From assembly GCA_029204225.1 (NCBI GenBank), contig MU832122.1, forward strand, positions 1-64,000: 64,000 nt of DNA, read 5' to 3'. Source of the DNA: Diphasiastrum complanatum. Lineage: Eukaryota > Streptophyta > Lycopodiopsida > Lycopodiales > Lycopodiaceae. Below the pieces are notes generated by a model that was not told where the DNA came from, made no database searches, and saw nothing but the letters and a program-made list of their open reading frames with translations. A program made the position numbers and the translations under genes. Positions 53,898 to 64,000 of this stretch are shown here, piece by piece. Position 1 is the first letter of the stretch. Each line of letters opens with the position of its first letter.

Positions 53898-55400
53898 CAA
53901 CCCGTATTCCCAATAGGTTGAGTTAAATCCAACACTTACATAGATATGGATAGATTTGCTTGGCAATTTATGATATTTAATATGAAATGCACGAATGATT
54001 GCAACAATATTGTCCCCATCATTGGGGATTTTGGTTAATTTCTAGTAGATTATAATTTGATGTAGATTTTCACGTTAGAGAATGACCTATGATCACTTTC
54101 AATTGGATTCTTGACTTTACCAAACCTTTTTATGCAATTATCAACAATATGCTATTTATTTGCACTATTAGTTCAATAAGGATTATAGATTTATACAATT
54201 GTGAATATACAATGAAATGTCCTCGAATGAGGTTATGAGCCTTGGATTATGAATTTTTTTTGGTGATAATTTTAACCTCCAACTCGTGTCTCTAGAAATT
54301 AGGAGCTATCGGTGAGATTGGTAATCAACCAGATAACTCATCTTGGTTCATCTACCAATTAGGTGAGATTTTATGATTTGAGCTATATATGTTAGGTAAA
54401 GGTAACAAATTTGGAGAGCTTGATGACATTGGAATTCAAGACTGAGTTGTAGCTTCATTGTAAGCTTGATTGTTGATGTTTATATAAATGATTGAAAAGT
54501 AACCAAGTATCTTACTATCCCATGCATGTTTTAGGTCCTCATGAATGTCTCTTGCTTTGTGACAGTTGGATTTTGGGAACAATTGACAATGTAGTTACAT
54601 TGTCTTAAAACTCTAAGACTAGCCTTGAGTATTTTTTTTTAGCTATTCCAATGTCAGATGCTTTCTTTTCTTGTGTTTGTGTGATTAATAGCTTTATAAG
54701 CTATTCAACATAATACATTTTATCATCTATATTATGCACAAATCTAAAAAAAATAAAATCAATGATTGAGATAATAAGTCATGAATAGAAAATGTAAATT
54801 AATTCTTCTTATCATAATTGTTTTAAAGTATATGTTTATTTAGAAGTTAGTTGTTAGTTGTTATATTAGTAATTTTGGCATGAAGTGGCAATTTTCTTCT
54901 CAAAAATATGTAAAACAAAGATAATGCCTTTCTCCGAAATTTTTTTCATTTTTACTTTGCTTACGATTTCATTTCGCTTACGCTTTTGCTTTCCTTTTGA
55001 TTTCTCTTTTGAGTCTATTAGTTCTTATATGAAGAGCTTGTAAAAAATAAGTAAAAGAGAAATTTGTTTTTAAAAAATTGTACATTTTTTCTAATAGGCT
55101 AAAAGCATGTTTTGGTGGTACAAAAAAAGAACCCATTTTCCTTACTACCTTTTGGTAGTATATGTCAAACTTTTTAGATTTTATTACTCACAATTTATAT
55201 TTCCAATACAATACTTATGGTTGTACATTTCTCACTTGCTGGAGGAAGTGATAGGTCCCACGAGTTAATGCAGGTGAAGGCATCCTTGACAATCATTAGC
55301 ATACTCATCACATGGGCCTACTAATCATGGGCACACTTTATCTAATTTGAATATGGATATTAAATGCTTTGCCCTCCAAATGATCAATTCAGTTCAGAAC
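53898..55400. other. AT-rich DNA, no gene recognised
   Basis: No domain, LTR end or RNA gene seen. Short A/T runs only. Confidence 0.45.
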
Positions 55401-55404
55401 CTTG

Positions 55405-55780
55405 CTTTCTGCTGCTATCAATGAACATATCGCTATGATCAGTTCACGTTGCTATCTTGCTTGATGCTATCAATTCATCCGCTATCTTGCTTTCTGATAT
55501 CTTGCTTTTTGCTACAATTGCTTTCTGCCATCAGTGAACATATCGTTGCTTTCTGCTATGATCAGTGCATGTTGCTATCGTGCTTTCCGCTATCAGTTCG
55601 TCTACTATCTTGCTTTTTGATATCTTGCTTTCTGCTATCAATTCATTCTAATTTGCTTTCTTGCTTTCTTGTTTGTTTTTTTTTGGTTCATTGCTTTCGT
55701 TCCTTTATGCTCTCACAACATCTCTATCGTTGCTTTCCGCTATCATTGCTTTCTATTGTCGTTGCTTTCTCGATCATCTG
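55405..55780. repeat. Degenerate TTGCTTTCTGCTATCA repeats with a 118-bp duplication
   Basis: The 16-18-bp unit TTGCTTTCTGCTATCA, often with GATCAGT or AATTCAT, is repeated about 20 times with changes. At a larger scale 55405-55515 and 55518-55640 form two tandem copies, each containing GAACATATCG and ATGATCAGT. The Ser/Cys/Leu-rich open frame across it (55449-55793) comes from the repeat. Confidence 0.75.
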
Positions 55781-55789
55781 CTGTGAAAG

Positions 55790-56131
55790 ATGAGGAGACC
55801 TGCAAGGAAGTGCAAAGCTGCCTCTAAGGCAAATGCTGAAAATCTAGAGACATCAAGTGTACCTCTCGGCACACACAAACGGCCACGGACCAGCTACCAT
55901 GATGGATCACCAGCTAGGACGGGTGTCATGGATCAATCTGAGACCACACATTCGAAGCTTGACAAATCGTTTGAGGGAATGGCTGCTACGGCGGGCGATT
56001 GTTCAAGCAACAAGAGAAAGGATAAATTACATCGTATGATTATGTTTGTAATGAATTTCGTTACTTTTAGCACTTTTAGTATTATGGTAGTAATTGGCTG
56101 CTTTTGGTTCTTAATCTACAACTGTAGCTAG
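55790..56131 (+). CDS. Unrecognised ORF, Lys/Arg/Ser-rich
   Basis: A frame of 113 codons starts MRRPARKCKAASKANAENLE and contains LGTHKRPRTSYHDG and CSSNKRKDKLHRM. Base composition of the first about 240 bp is more even than that of the flanking repeats, as in coding DNA. The last about 30 residues are hydrophobic and come from the GGTACTT repeat, so the true end may be a splice site near 56030. No family is recognised. It could be the first exon of the ORF at 57067. Confidence 0.3.
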   Translation: MRRPARKCKAASKANAENLETSSVPLGTHKRPRTSYHDGSPARTGVMDQSETTHSKLDKSFEGMAATAGDCSSNKRKDKLHRMIMFVMNFVTFSTFSIMVVIGCFWFLIYNCS

Positions 56132-57010
56132 TTTTAGGTTTTAATCGGCTACTTTAGCTGATTTTGGTACTTAACTTGGTACTTAATTTCGTACTTTAGC
56201 TGTTGTTGATACTTAACATGGTACTTTAGCTGCTTTTGGTACTTATTTTGGTACTTTTGATAATGTGGTGGAAATTAGTTGCTTTTGGTTCTTTATTTGG
56301 TACTTTAGATGATTTGGTACTTAACTGGTACTTTGCTACTTAGCTGGTACTTTGGTACTTTAGGTACTTAATTTGGTACTTTAGCTGATTTTTGTCCTTA
56401 AGTAGAACTTTAGCTACTTTTGGTATTTGTAGTAATCAGCTGCTTTTGTACTTTATCTATTTTTGGTAGTTATTTACCCTGGTACTGTAATTGCTTTGAG
56501 GGTTTAGGGTTAGGGTGGTACTTTAGCTTTTGGTACTTAAGTAAGACTTTGCTACTTTTGGTACTTGGTTTGGTACTTAGATTTGAACTTTGGTACTTTA
56601 TCTTATTTTGGTGCTTACTTAGCTAGGTATTTTTATTTGCTTTTGGTGCTTAAATATTTCTTCAGCTGCATTTGGTACTTAAGTAGTACTAATCTTGGTA
56701 CTTTAAGTACTTTTGGTACTTTTGTACTTAGCTGGTACTTTGGTAGTAATCAGCAGATTTTGGTCCTTAATTTAGTACTTAAATATTTCTTTAGCTGCAT
56801 CTGGTACTTAAGCAGTACTAATTTTGGTACGTTTACTGATTTTGGTACTTTTGTACTTAGTTGATACTTTGGTAGTAATCAACAGATTTTGGTCCTTAAT
56901 TTAGTACTTTTGGAACTTTAGCTGCTTTTGTACTTTTAGTTTTAAAAAACTGTTTATGGTAGCTTCTTTTGGTACTTTATTTGGTTATTTGGTACTTTCT
57001 ATGTAAGGTT
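56120..57010. repeat. GGTACTT minisatellite-like block
   Basis: Over nearly 900 bp the word GGTACTT (with TTTTGGTACTT, GGTACTTTAGCTG and GGTACTTAA) recurs dozens of times at irregular spacing. One longer unit of about 150 bp (TTTAGTACTTAAATATTTCT...GGTAGTAATCA) appears twice, near 56640-56760 and 56765-56885. It separates two protein-like frames. Confidence 0.8.
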
Positions 57011-57066
57011 TTACAGTTCACAGTTTGTGTTAAAATTAACAATCTATTTTGCGAGAAAAAAACAAA

Positions 57067-57545
57067 ATGGATGAGTACCCGATTCTACGAAAGTTCTGCT
57101 ACTTAGCCGAGGAGCTTCGTGAAGAGTATGGCTTGAGCCTATTTGGCAAGCTGGCAAAAGACTTGCTAGACACTGATCTGCCAGACAGTTAGTGGCTGAT
57201 GATGTTCAGGCTGGGATACAAAAAAATGTTAAGATATATCTTAACCAGCTGCATCCACAGTTTGTGGATGACTGCCGTCTGCTGTTCCACAAGGTGTATC
57301 AGGCTCCTCCATCCTGCGGCAAAATCACAACCAAATTTGCCAAATGCTATGCCTTTGAGCACTGCAAGGCCGCCAAATTGGACCTTGCCTCTCACAAGAT
57401 AGCATGGGAAAGATTTGGCGAGAATGTGATTGCAATGTGCAGCAGCAAGAAGGATGGCCTACAAAAAAAACTGAAAAATTGGAACAGGGCTAACGGCCCC
57501 CATCAGAGTGGGATACTGCCACATCTGCAATATGAGCAATCATGA
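57067..57545 (+). pseudogene. Unrecognised protein, one frameshift, upstream of gag knuckles
   Basis: The ATG at 57067 opens MDEYPILRKFCYLAEELREE and LSLFGKLAKDLLDTDLPD, then a TAG at about 57190. One base away, another frame continues QLVADDVQAGIQKNV, YLNQLHPQFVDDCRLLFHKV, PPSCGKITTKFAKCYAFEHC, LDLASHKIAWERFGENVIAM and CSSKKDGLQKKLKNW. The two frames join naturally, so this is one protein of about 150 residues with a single indel near 57185. It looks soluble and coding-like, but matches no domain I know and is not like Gag. It precedes gag zinc knuckles on the same strand, so it may be the amino end of an unusual Gag or a captured host sequence. Confidence 0.45.
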
Positions 57546-58155
57546 CACAACTGACTACCGATACAACCTACAAAAACAAGCTACATGCCCAATACCAAAT
57601 CTTGCCCCATTGGCACAATGACAAGGTATCTTACCCCAACCATCGCCTAGATTGGTGCTACCTCCCATTCCCGCCAGAACCCAAGGATTATTAGTGAGAA
57701 ACCCACAACCAGCTGCTCAGCAGTTGAATATGGTCGAGGTGACCGAAGAACCCTACTATCTCGAGGAAGAAGCACTAGACTATATTCTAGTGCATTTTAT
57801 AGATGGAGCAAATGGAGAATTGATACCAATCTACACAAACCAGCTTCGTGGTACTGGATTCAGAGCTCCCATTAAATGTTATAGATGTAGAAAAATTCAC
57901 AGAATTGTCGAGTGCTCTAACAAGCCGCAAAGCAACTTCGTGCCACTTTGCCATAATTGTGGGTATGTACACCCATATCTAACATGTACAATGAGAAAGG
58001 AAAAACAAGGAGAGGTTTCTACCCCGCTACACCTGATGAGTGTGGTAGGAGAATCCAAGGCATCTACAATGCCTATATTCATCCAGACCGGAGCGCGGAC
58101 ACATGCAATTTATGTTTCCAATCTGAGTGACTTGCTTCCACCATTTTTGTCATAA
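57500..58155 (+). pseudogene. Gypsy-like gag fragment with three knuckle-like motifs
   Basis: Reading on from a frame change at about 57500: GYCHICNMSNHDTTDYRYN, a worn knuckle, then a TGA near 57620. The frame 57652-58155 then gives PIKCYRCRKIHRIVECSNK and PLCHNCGYVHPYLTC. The spacing and words match the minus-strand Gag at 62083-62257 (CFACRENHRAAECPNKGK), so both come from one gypsy family. At about 58100 it runs tail-to-tail into the integrase of the minus-strand element. Confidence 0.65.
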
Positions 58156-61100
58156 TGTTGCAAAGAATCTTATTGGAAGATTCATCTTGGCCATTCACCC
58201 TCGAATAATACGGAGTACTAAACCGATGAATAACAAAAAAGTCTTCCAACAGACACTTTATTGTTTCATTCACAAAGTGTGTTCCACGATCGCTTACGAT
58301 CTCGATAGGACATCCAAACCTAACAATAATGTTCTCATAAAGGAACTTAGCCGTAGATTTTGCATCTGCGACTCGAAATGCTTTTGCTTCAACCCATTTG
58401 GTCATATAATCAGTTGCTACGATGATGTATCTGGCTCGAGGTCCTCGTGCCGCAAGATGAATAGGACCGACATAGTCAAGGCCCCATCTCTCAAACGGTG
58501 CTTGTGATAAAATTGGATGCAAAGGTTCATGATTTTGCTTCATCTTTCTGTATCTTTATGAAGTGTAGGCCACCAACATCCTGATTGCAAAAGTTTGTGA
58601 ACATTGATATCTGTTGGAAAATGTCCTCCGCCCATTCCATCATGAAAAAACATGATTAGTTCAGGTACTTTGTGTGGCAAAAGACATCTTTGCAAAATAT
58701 CATCATTCTTCGGTGATATAATTGGCCCACAATCAATTGATAAGGTTGTGTCTTAAGAATCAATTGCCTCTTTTGTACTTTTGTCAAGGAGTCATTGGGT
58801 TGGCCTAGCATCAGATATTCAACAATATATGTTGTCCACTCAGGTACTGCTTCAACATATAACAACGCAGCATCTGGTAGTTCATCATCCACTTCAGTAT
58901 TGGCTGGTGCTGATTCAAATCTAGATACATGGTTGGCCAGATAATGTTGTTTACCTTTTTGAACCACAATTCAAAAATCAAATTCAGTTAATAAAAGTAG
59001 CCATCTTGCAATACGCCTCGTATTACACGTCTTGTTTACTAAATAAAGTAACAGTTGATGATCAGTATAAAATGCAAAATACGTTGCCATTAGATAATAT
59101 CAAAACCTCTTTATGGAAAAACCATGGCTAACGCTTCTCGTTTTGTTGTCGAATAATTATTCTCAGGATCTGTAAGCTGTCGGCTTGCAAATCTGATGGG
59201 ATAATCTTTCTTGTATTCACCTGGCTGCGTCAAAACTGATCCAATTGCATATTTTGATGCATCAGTATGAACATGAAACTCAAGTGTCCAAATTGGAGCT
59301 CGTAGTACCAATGCAGAAGCTAAAGCTTTCTTCAATTTTTCAAATGCCTCCAATGGCCTCAACTGTCCAGATTGGTACGATAGTCAGCTTGTATATAGGT
59401 CTTGCTAGATCCGCAAAGAATAAATAAATATTCAATAGTTATTTGCATGACCCATAAAAACATAGACTTTGATTTTGGAATAATCTGTAGCAATGCCATG
59501 TCTTGATATCACATGCCCAAGAACAACTCCATGAGTAACCCAAATTTAACACTTTTCTGGATTTAAGGAGATTTGGTATTTGCGACAAAGTTCAAACCCT
59601 TTTTCCAAACGATCCAAGTGGTCTGTGTCGGTAATATGGATTTTGAGATCATCCAAGTAGGAAATTTTTGCAAATAGTCTTGGAAGAAAAACTGCATCAC
59701 TCTTTAAATGAGCTAGGTGCATTACAAAGTAAAAACGACATAGCTTTATAAGCATAAGTTTCCCATTTTGTTGCAAAAGCTACTTTATGACGATCCGCAG
59801 GTTGCGATCTTGACTTGGTTGTAGCCACTAAATCCATTTAAAAAATTGTAGGATTCTGCTCTGGCAAGGCGGTCCATTATGCTTTCAATAAAGGGTAACA
59901 GAAAGTGATCCTTTCACGTCACTTTGTTCAAGGCTTTGAGATTTAAACAAATTCTCATCTTTCAACTCTTCTTAGGAACGACGACAATTGGAGAAACCCT
60001 TCTGTATGCTCGATTTCATAAATAAAGTCGGCTTCAAGTAACCTTTGTAGCTCTTTCTTGATAGGTTTAGTAACGTTTGGATTATAACAATAAAATCTTG
60101 TGACCTTTGGAACTACATCAGACATCAAAGAAATTGTATGCTCAATAACCGATGTAGGAATCCCTTTTAGATCCTTGTATGTCCAAGCAAAACAATCTTG
60201 ATACTTGATCAATAACTTTGTTAATGCTTGAAATTGTTCGGGAGTAAGTTGTGCTCCAACTTGAACAATCTTTTCTGGTTCTCCTGGTTTAGCAAGATTC
60301 ATCGGCTTGCGAACATAATCACAACATCATCCAAAGTATAGCGTTTGAAGTGCTCAGGCATATCGTGTTGGACTTCTTCTGATTGTTGTTTTTCATAAGG
60401 ATTGATCTTGAATCTTCATTTAGCTATCTTGGCAGGAATCGATCGTGGAGGTAATGACTTTCTAGAAGATGTGATCTTCTCTGAAGGTGACAACTTCCTT
60501 GATGATGATTTCTTGCAAGAACTCTGACTTGAAGAATCATCCTTGATCTTCTATTTTTCTTTATCCAACAAAGGTGGTACATTCTTAGAATCAACTTTTC
60601 GAGATAATTTTTTTCCATTTCAGGACTGTATTGTAATGTTGCCTAGCTTGCCTCTTCGTCGTTGGTCTTGTAGCTTTTTTTTCCTTCAATATAACTGCTT
60701 TTGGCAATTTTATTGTTGGTTCATCACAAATCTCTCGAACGCCAAATCTCGTAGGATCCATGTGATTGAGATTCTGCTCATCTATAAGCTCTGCATCTTC
60801 ATCGTAAATTAATGTGTGACTAACATGAATTAGTTTATCTTCAATCGGATCTGGTATTGGATATGTTGACATCCAAGCTACATTCATCATATATAATGAA
60901 AAAGTGATCTGCATATCCAAAGTTCGATCTAGTAAAGGAATATCACTCAATTTGGATTGATTATCTTGTTGACACATATAGCTTCCTATACAATCCACTG
61001 TTGTAAGAGCGTGGTTCCAAGTGACTGTATCAGTTTGAGAGTCATAGTGAACTCCCAGAGTATTCACTTGTCGATCACCGTTGTTGATGAATCAACATCC

Positions 61101-61480
61101 CCTTTTTGGACTACTGGCTTGATAGTCCAAGTGATTGGATCAACTTCTCGAAAGTAACTTTGCCGGTATCCCAGTTATGAATTACTTGCGCAACTCATAA
61201 CCATGGATGGCCCAATAAGACACGATACACATTTGGTGCATCAGGTAAGTCCATTACTACAAAAGTAATGACAAACTGGACTCCAACAATTTTGACATGT
61301 GTATCTTCAACCATCTCTTTAGGATGGACTGTCATTTGATCAGCTAGCTTTATGGCAAAAGTGGCAGGCTTCATCCTTGGTAAGTCCCCATTTTGCACAT
61401 AGCTTTGTCAAAATCAGGTTAGCTCTTGAACCTCCATCTATCACGATCGCTTCTTTACCAAACTATCTATGTTGTATCGA
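58100..61480 (-). pseudogene. Gypsy pol: protease, RT, RNase H, integrase (decayed)
   Basis: Minus strand, top down. Protease trace near 61470-61400: AIVIDGGSRANLILTKL. A linker at 61067-60591 is open but unassigned. RT at 60302-59546: VIEHTISLMSDVVPKVTRFY, KPIKKELQRLLEADFIYEIE and YLDDLKIHITDTDHLDRLEK (the YxDD site). RNase H at 59362-59111: LEFHVHTDASKYAIGSVLTQ, FASRQLTDPENNYSTTKREA. Integrase at about 58690-58100: HDGMGGGHF and QSGCWWPTLHKD of the zinc region, then ERWGLDYVGPIHLAARGPRA, YIIVATDYMTKWVEAKAF and IEIVSDRGTHF. The PR-RT-RH-IN order is that of Ty3/gypsy. Stops and frameshifts occur throughout, so it is dead. Integrase breaks off at DWKHKLH. Confidence 0.93.
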
Positions 61481-61492
61481 CATGGTGATGTT

Positions 61493-63407
61493 TCATTGCT
61501 CACTTTTCCAAGCTGCTCCAACATTGAGTACTTCATTTGTTTCTTCAAACCCGACACAAAAAGTGACTTCTGACGGACTAGTGGTTTGTTCTGAGTTAAT
61601 CTTTTCTGCTAATACTTCTTTTGCTTTAGACACCAGTTTAAGAAATTCTCCTAGTGTAATATCCATCTTGATAGACAAAATATTCACGATCATTTCCATT
61701 TGCGACGCTGCAGATTCTGTCATCTTGAAGGGTTCTTCATGATGGTACAACTGTGTATTAACATCTGTTTATGGATCTGTTTGCAGCACAGATGAAGAAT
61801 TGGCTTCGGTTGTTGCTTTAGCGGCTTCTAGGGCTTTTTCTTCTTGCAATTATTTAATCCATTGCCTCATGTTCTGGTATCTCTTCTTTTTTGAGTTGAG
61901 ATTCAGATACACCCCTGATGCAGTAGGTATATCTGTAGTTGGTATAGATTCAGTAGATACTGGATCAACTAGAACCTCTTTATGCTTCTGAGCTCTGGTA
62001 ACAACCATCAAAGGTACACTTGGTTCAACAAGCTGAACTGTTGGTCTTTGCTTGATCACAATCATTTTCACTAGAGCAGTAATCAATGGTGGTTTTGGTC
62101 TTGCTGGACAATCCTTGTAGTAATGTCCATAATCACATTCACAATAGAATGGAACAAACTTCCCTTTGTTTGGGCATTCCGCAGCTCTGTGGTTCTCTCT
62201 ACATGCAAAGCATCCAAGTGGTGCTTTGGCCCATTGTCTCGTTGCTTGTTGTTGCACGACAACATAGATAACATACTGCTCTGAAGGACCAATTTATTAA
62301 TCATTACTATGATTCCATTGCTCATTAACATTGTAAGATTCTAGTTCCAATAAATTAGCAGGAGGAGCTTGATGTCCTGGTGGAGCTTGCAAAGCTAGTC
62401 ATTCAGGAAATCCAAGGGCAAAGTTGTGAGCCTTAGCTTCAGGTCCCTTGTAGTAAGTAGGTTCCAGATATTGAAGCTTAGCATAATTTTGCTGGATAAT
62501 CCGAAAATTAAACGAGAAAAAGGCTGTTTTGTGTCCCGTAGAATTACATAGATGAAAATAGTATTCATCGTTCGTTGTTTCAATGTTGGTCATGGTGTGA
62601 TTTCTCGCACAAATTGAACACCAAACATTTTTTTGACTAGGAAAGGTCTTAGCGAACTTTTCTGTTGCTTTGTTACTTTGAGCCTGCACCTCTTCCAAAG
62701 CTTTCAGCTTCTCATTGAATTGAGACTGCATCTTATCCAGATTGTATCTGCTGCTTTTGACCAAGTTTCTCGAACTCATTGATCATCAATTCCGCAGTAG
62801 CATTAATATTCATGGATGCAATAGTGGTGGATGTAGTAGTGGTTTGCCCCACTGTATATGGCAACATTCCAATATTTGGTTCATCATTAGAATCTTCATC
62901 CTCCTCTCGTATCGCATCGTCCATAGCATTTTGTAAAGACATATATTTGTTATGGCGTTTCATCTCGCATCCAATCCTCTTAGGTAGACTTGCCAAAAAC
63001 CACATAATCATAGCTTCATCAACAATTAGATCAGGATCACACTCAGATCTGAGCTGTTTAACCCGTTCAATATAGTCTCGTACCCCTTCCCTCTTTCCCA
63101 TTTTAATTATATTTAAAAGGGGAAAAGGATCTTTCATAAATTCTGGAGGTTTAAATCTTGTGATGAGAGCTTGTTTTACAACTTCCCAATCTGCACGTTT
63201 TATTTCATCTTGATTATAGAACCAATCTTGTGTAGCTCTAGTTAAGGCCATAAAAAATAGCTTAAGTTTATCTTGTGGAAAAACTTTGCCATATACCTCA
63301 CATGATTCTGAATAGATTTTGAGAAATCTGACAAGTTCAGATAACCCATTATCCTTTGGAATCTCTAACCGAGATGACCTTCTAACAATCACTGGTGGAA
63401 CGTCCAT
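61493..63407 (-). pseudogene. Gypsy gag (decayed)
   Basis: Minus strand. The frame 63407-62733 is intact for 224 codons: ELVRFLKIYSESCEVYGKVF, LFFMALTRATQDWFYNQDEI, WEVVKQALITRFKPPEFMKD and GVRDYIERVKQLRSECDPDL are the capsid-like Retrotrans_gag domain. It goes on in another frame at 62779-62399 with WCSICARNHTMTN, then 62257-61850 with LGCFACRENHRAAECPNKGK and FYCECDYGHYYKDC, two worn zinc knuckles, and 61750-61493. At least two frameshifts and several stops separate the parts. This is the front half of the element whose pol lies at 58100-61480. Confidence 0.9.
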
Positions 63408-64000
63408 TGTGAATCAATTCAATCAGACAATGAGATTGGATCTAGATTTTTTAATCAAATCCTATCTCAGATCAGATTTGTAAAACTTATATCACTTGAC
63501 AATAATCAGATTTCTAATTTTCTAAAAAAAGATCTTTGATTAAGCGATCGACACTTCTAAATATGGATTTTTTTTTTTAGAATCACTATCAAAATATAAC
63601 AAAGTATCTCCGAAATTCGATAGAGACTAGATCTGGTAGATCAGAACCTAAAAATATTACTGGCAAAGGTTTCTTGGACGAAGGTAGACTCGGCGAAGGT
63701 TTTTCACTGCTATTTTGGATAAAAAATCATGGATTTGGCTATTTTCTAAGAAATTTGGATAGAATAACCTTCGACGAACTCACAAACAATAAATCTAACT
63801 CAAATAAAGCTAGGGTAGAACTGGCGAAGGTTCTTGTAGGGGAACAATTAATTTTTTCAACTCGACAAGGATTGAAATGGCAGTAGATAGATCTGAATCA
63901 CACCTATGCACAGTGAATCGGACAAACGTTCTTTTTCTGTATTTTTTAGAGTTTTGATAGTTTTTTGGTGTTTTTTGATGTTTTTGCAAATCTGCTAGGA
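63408..64000 (-). mobile_element. 5' leader of the gypsy element, incomplete
   Basis: Upstream of gag on the minus strand, about 590 bp are non-coding and run off the window. The plus strand shows repeated GCGAAGGTT/GACGAAGGT words between 63675 and 63832 and a T-run at 63569-63580. No LTR border or primer site was identified. Confidence 0.45.

Noticed and set aside
55449-55793. 114-codon Cys/Leu/Ser-rich frame resembling a membrane protein
   Set aside because: It is produced by the degenerate TTGCTTTCTGCTATCA repeat.
56120-57010. CRISPR-like spaced repeats
   Set aside because: Spacing is irregular, units are 7-20 bp and degenerate, and the setting is a plant nuclear genome.

Overview
The window looks like nuclear DNA of a land plant. 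It is AT-rich, carries spliced plant genes with introns up to about 9.6 kb, and most of the rest is LTR-retrotransposon debris, microsatellites and small non-autonomous elements. Long introns full of transposons would fit a fern, lycophyte, bryophyte or gymnosperm, but the sequence alone does not fix the species. There is no sign of bacterial or organellar gene organisation.

Three host loci are recognisable. (1) A complete ubiquitin-conjugating enzyme E2 of the UBC8-11/28-30 (UbcH5-like) group lies on the minus strand (9866-15598). It has four coding exons that give exactly 148 residues, and one intron starts with GC instead of GT. (2) A two-exon SufB (chloroplast Fe-S cluster scaffold) locus lies on the minus strand (27657-31919). 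It is broken by at least three single-base frameshifts and internal deletions, so it reads as a pseudogene. (3) An intact THO complex subunit 7 gene lies on the plus strand (33551-44785). It has four coding exons and 250 residues, and its third intron (35023-44668) is stuffed with copia and gypsy fragments.

Layout: 1-8 kb is repeat debris (copia LTR and RT fragments, a decayed transposase-like gene, a 190-bp direct repeat, a SINE with perfect target-site duplications). 9.8-16.5 kb is the E2 gene, with an hAT-like MITE in intron 1 and two G-box cores upstream. 16.8-25.8 kb holds copia gag/LTR pieces, a cluster of short inverted repeats, an AC microsatellite and a gypsy gag relic. 26-33.5 kb is the SufB relic and the SufB-THO7 intergenic space. 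33.5-44.8 kb is THO7 with its transposon-filled intron. 47.5-53.9 kb is a nested pair: a complete non-autonomous copia-type element (47930-52453, TSD ATTCA) inside the 5' LTR of an older gag-only element. 55.4-58.1 kb holds tandem-repeat DNA, an unrecognised ORF and a plus-strand gag fragment. 58.1-63.4 kb is a decayed gypsy gag-pol on the minus strand, whose leader runs off the right edge.

The host genes (ubiquitin transfer, plastid Fe-S assembly, mRNA export) share no pathway. They are simply neighbours separated and enlarged by mobile DNA. I found no clearly new biological system. The items most worth a second look are the gag-protease-only nested element, the MITE, the SINE, the SufB relic, the unassigned ORF beside the gag zinc knuckles, and the transposase-like relic near the left edge.
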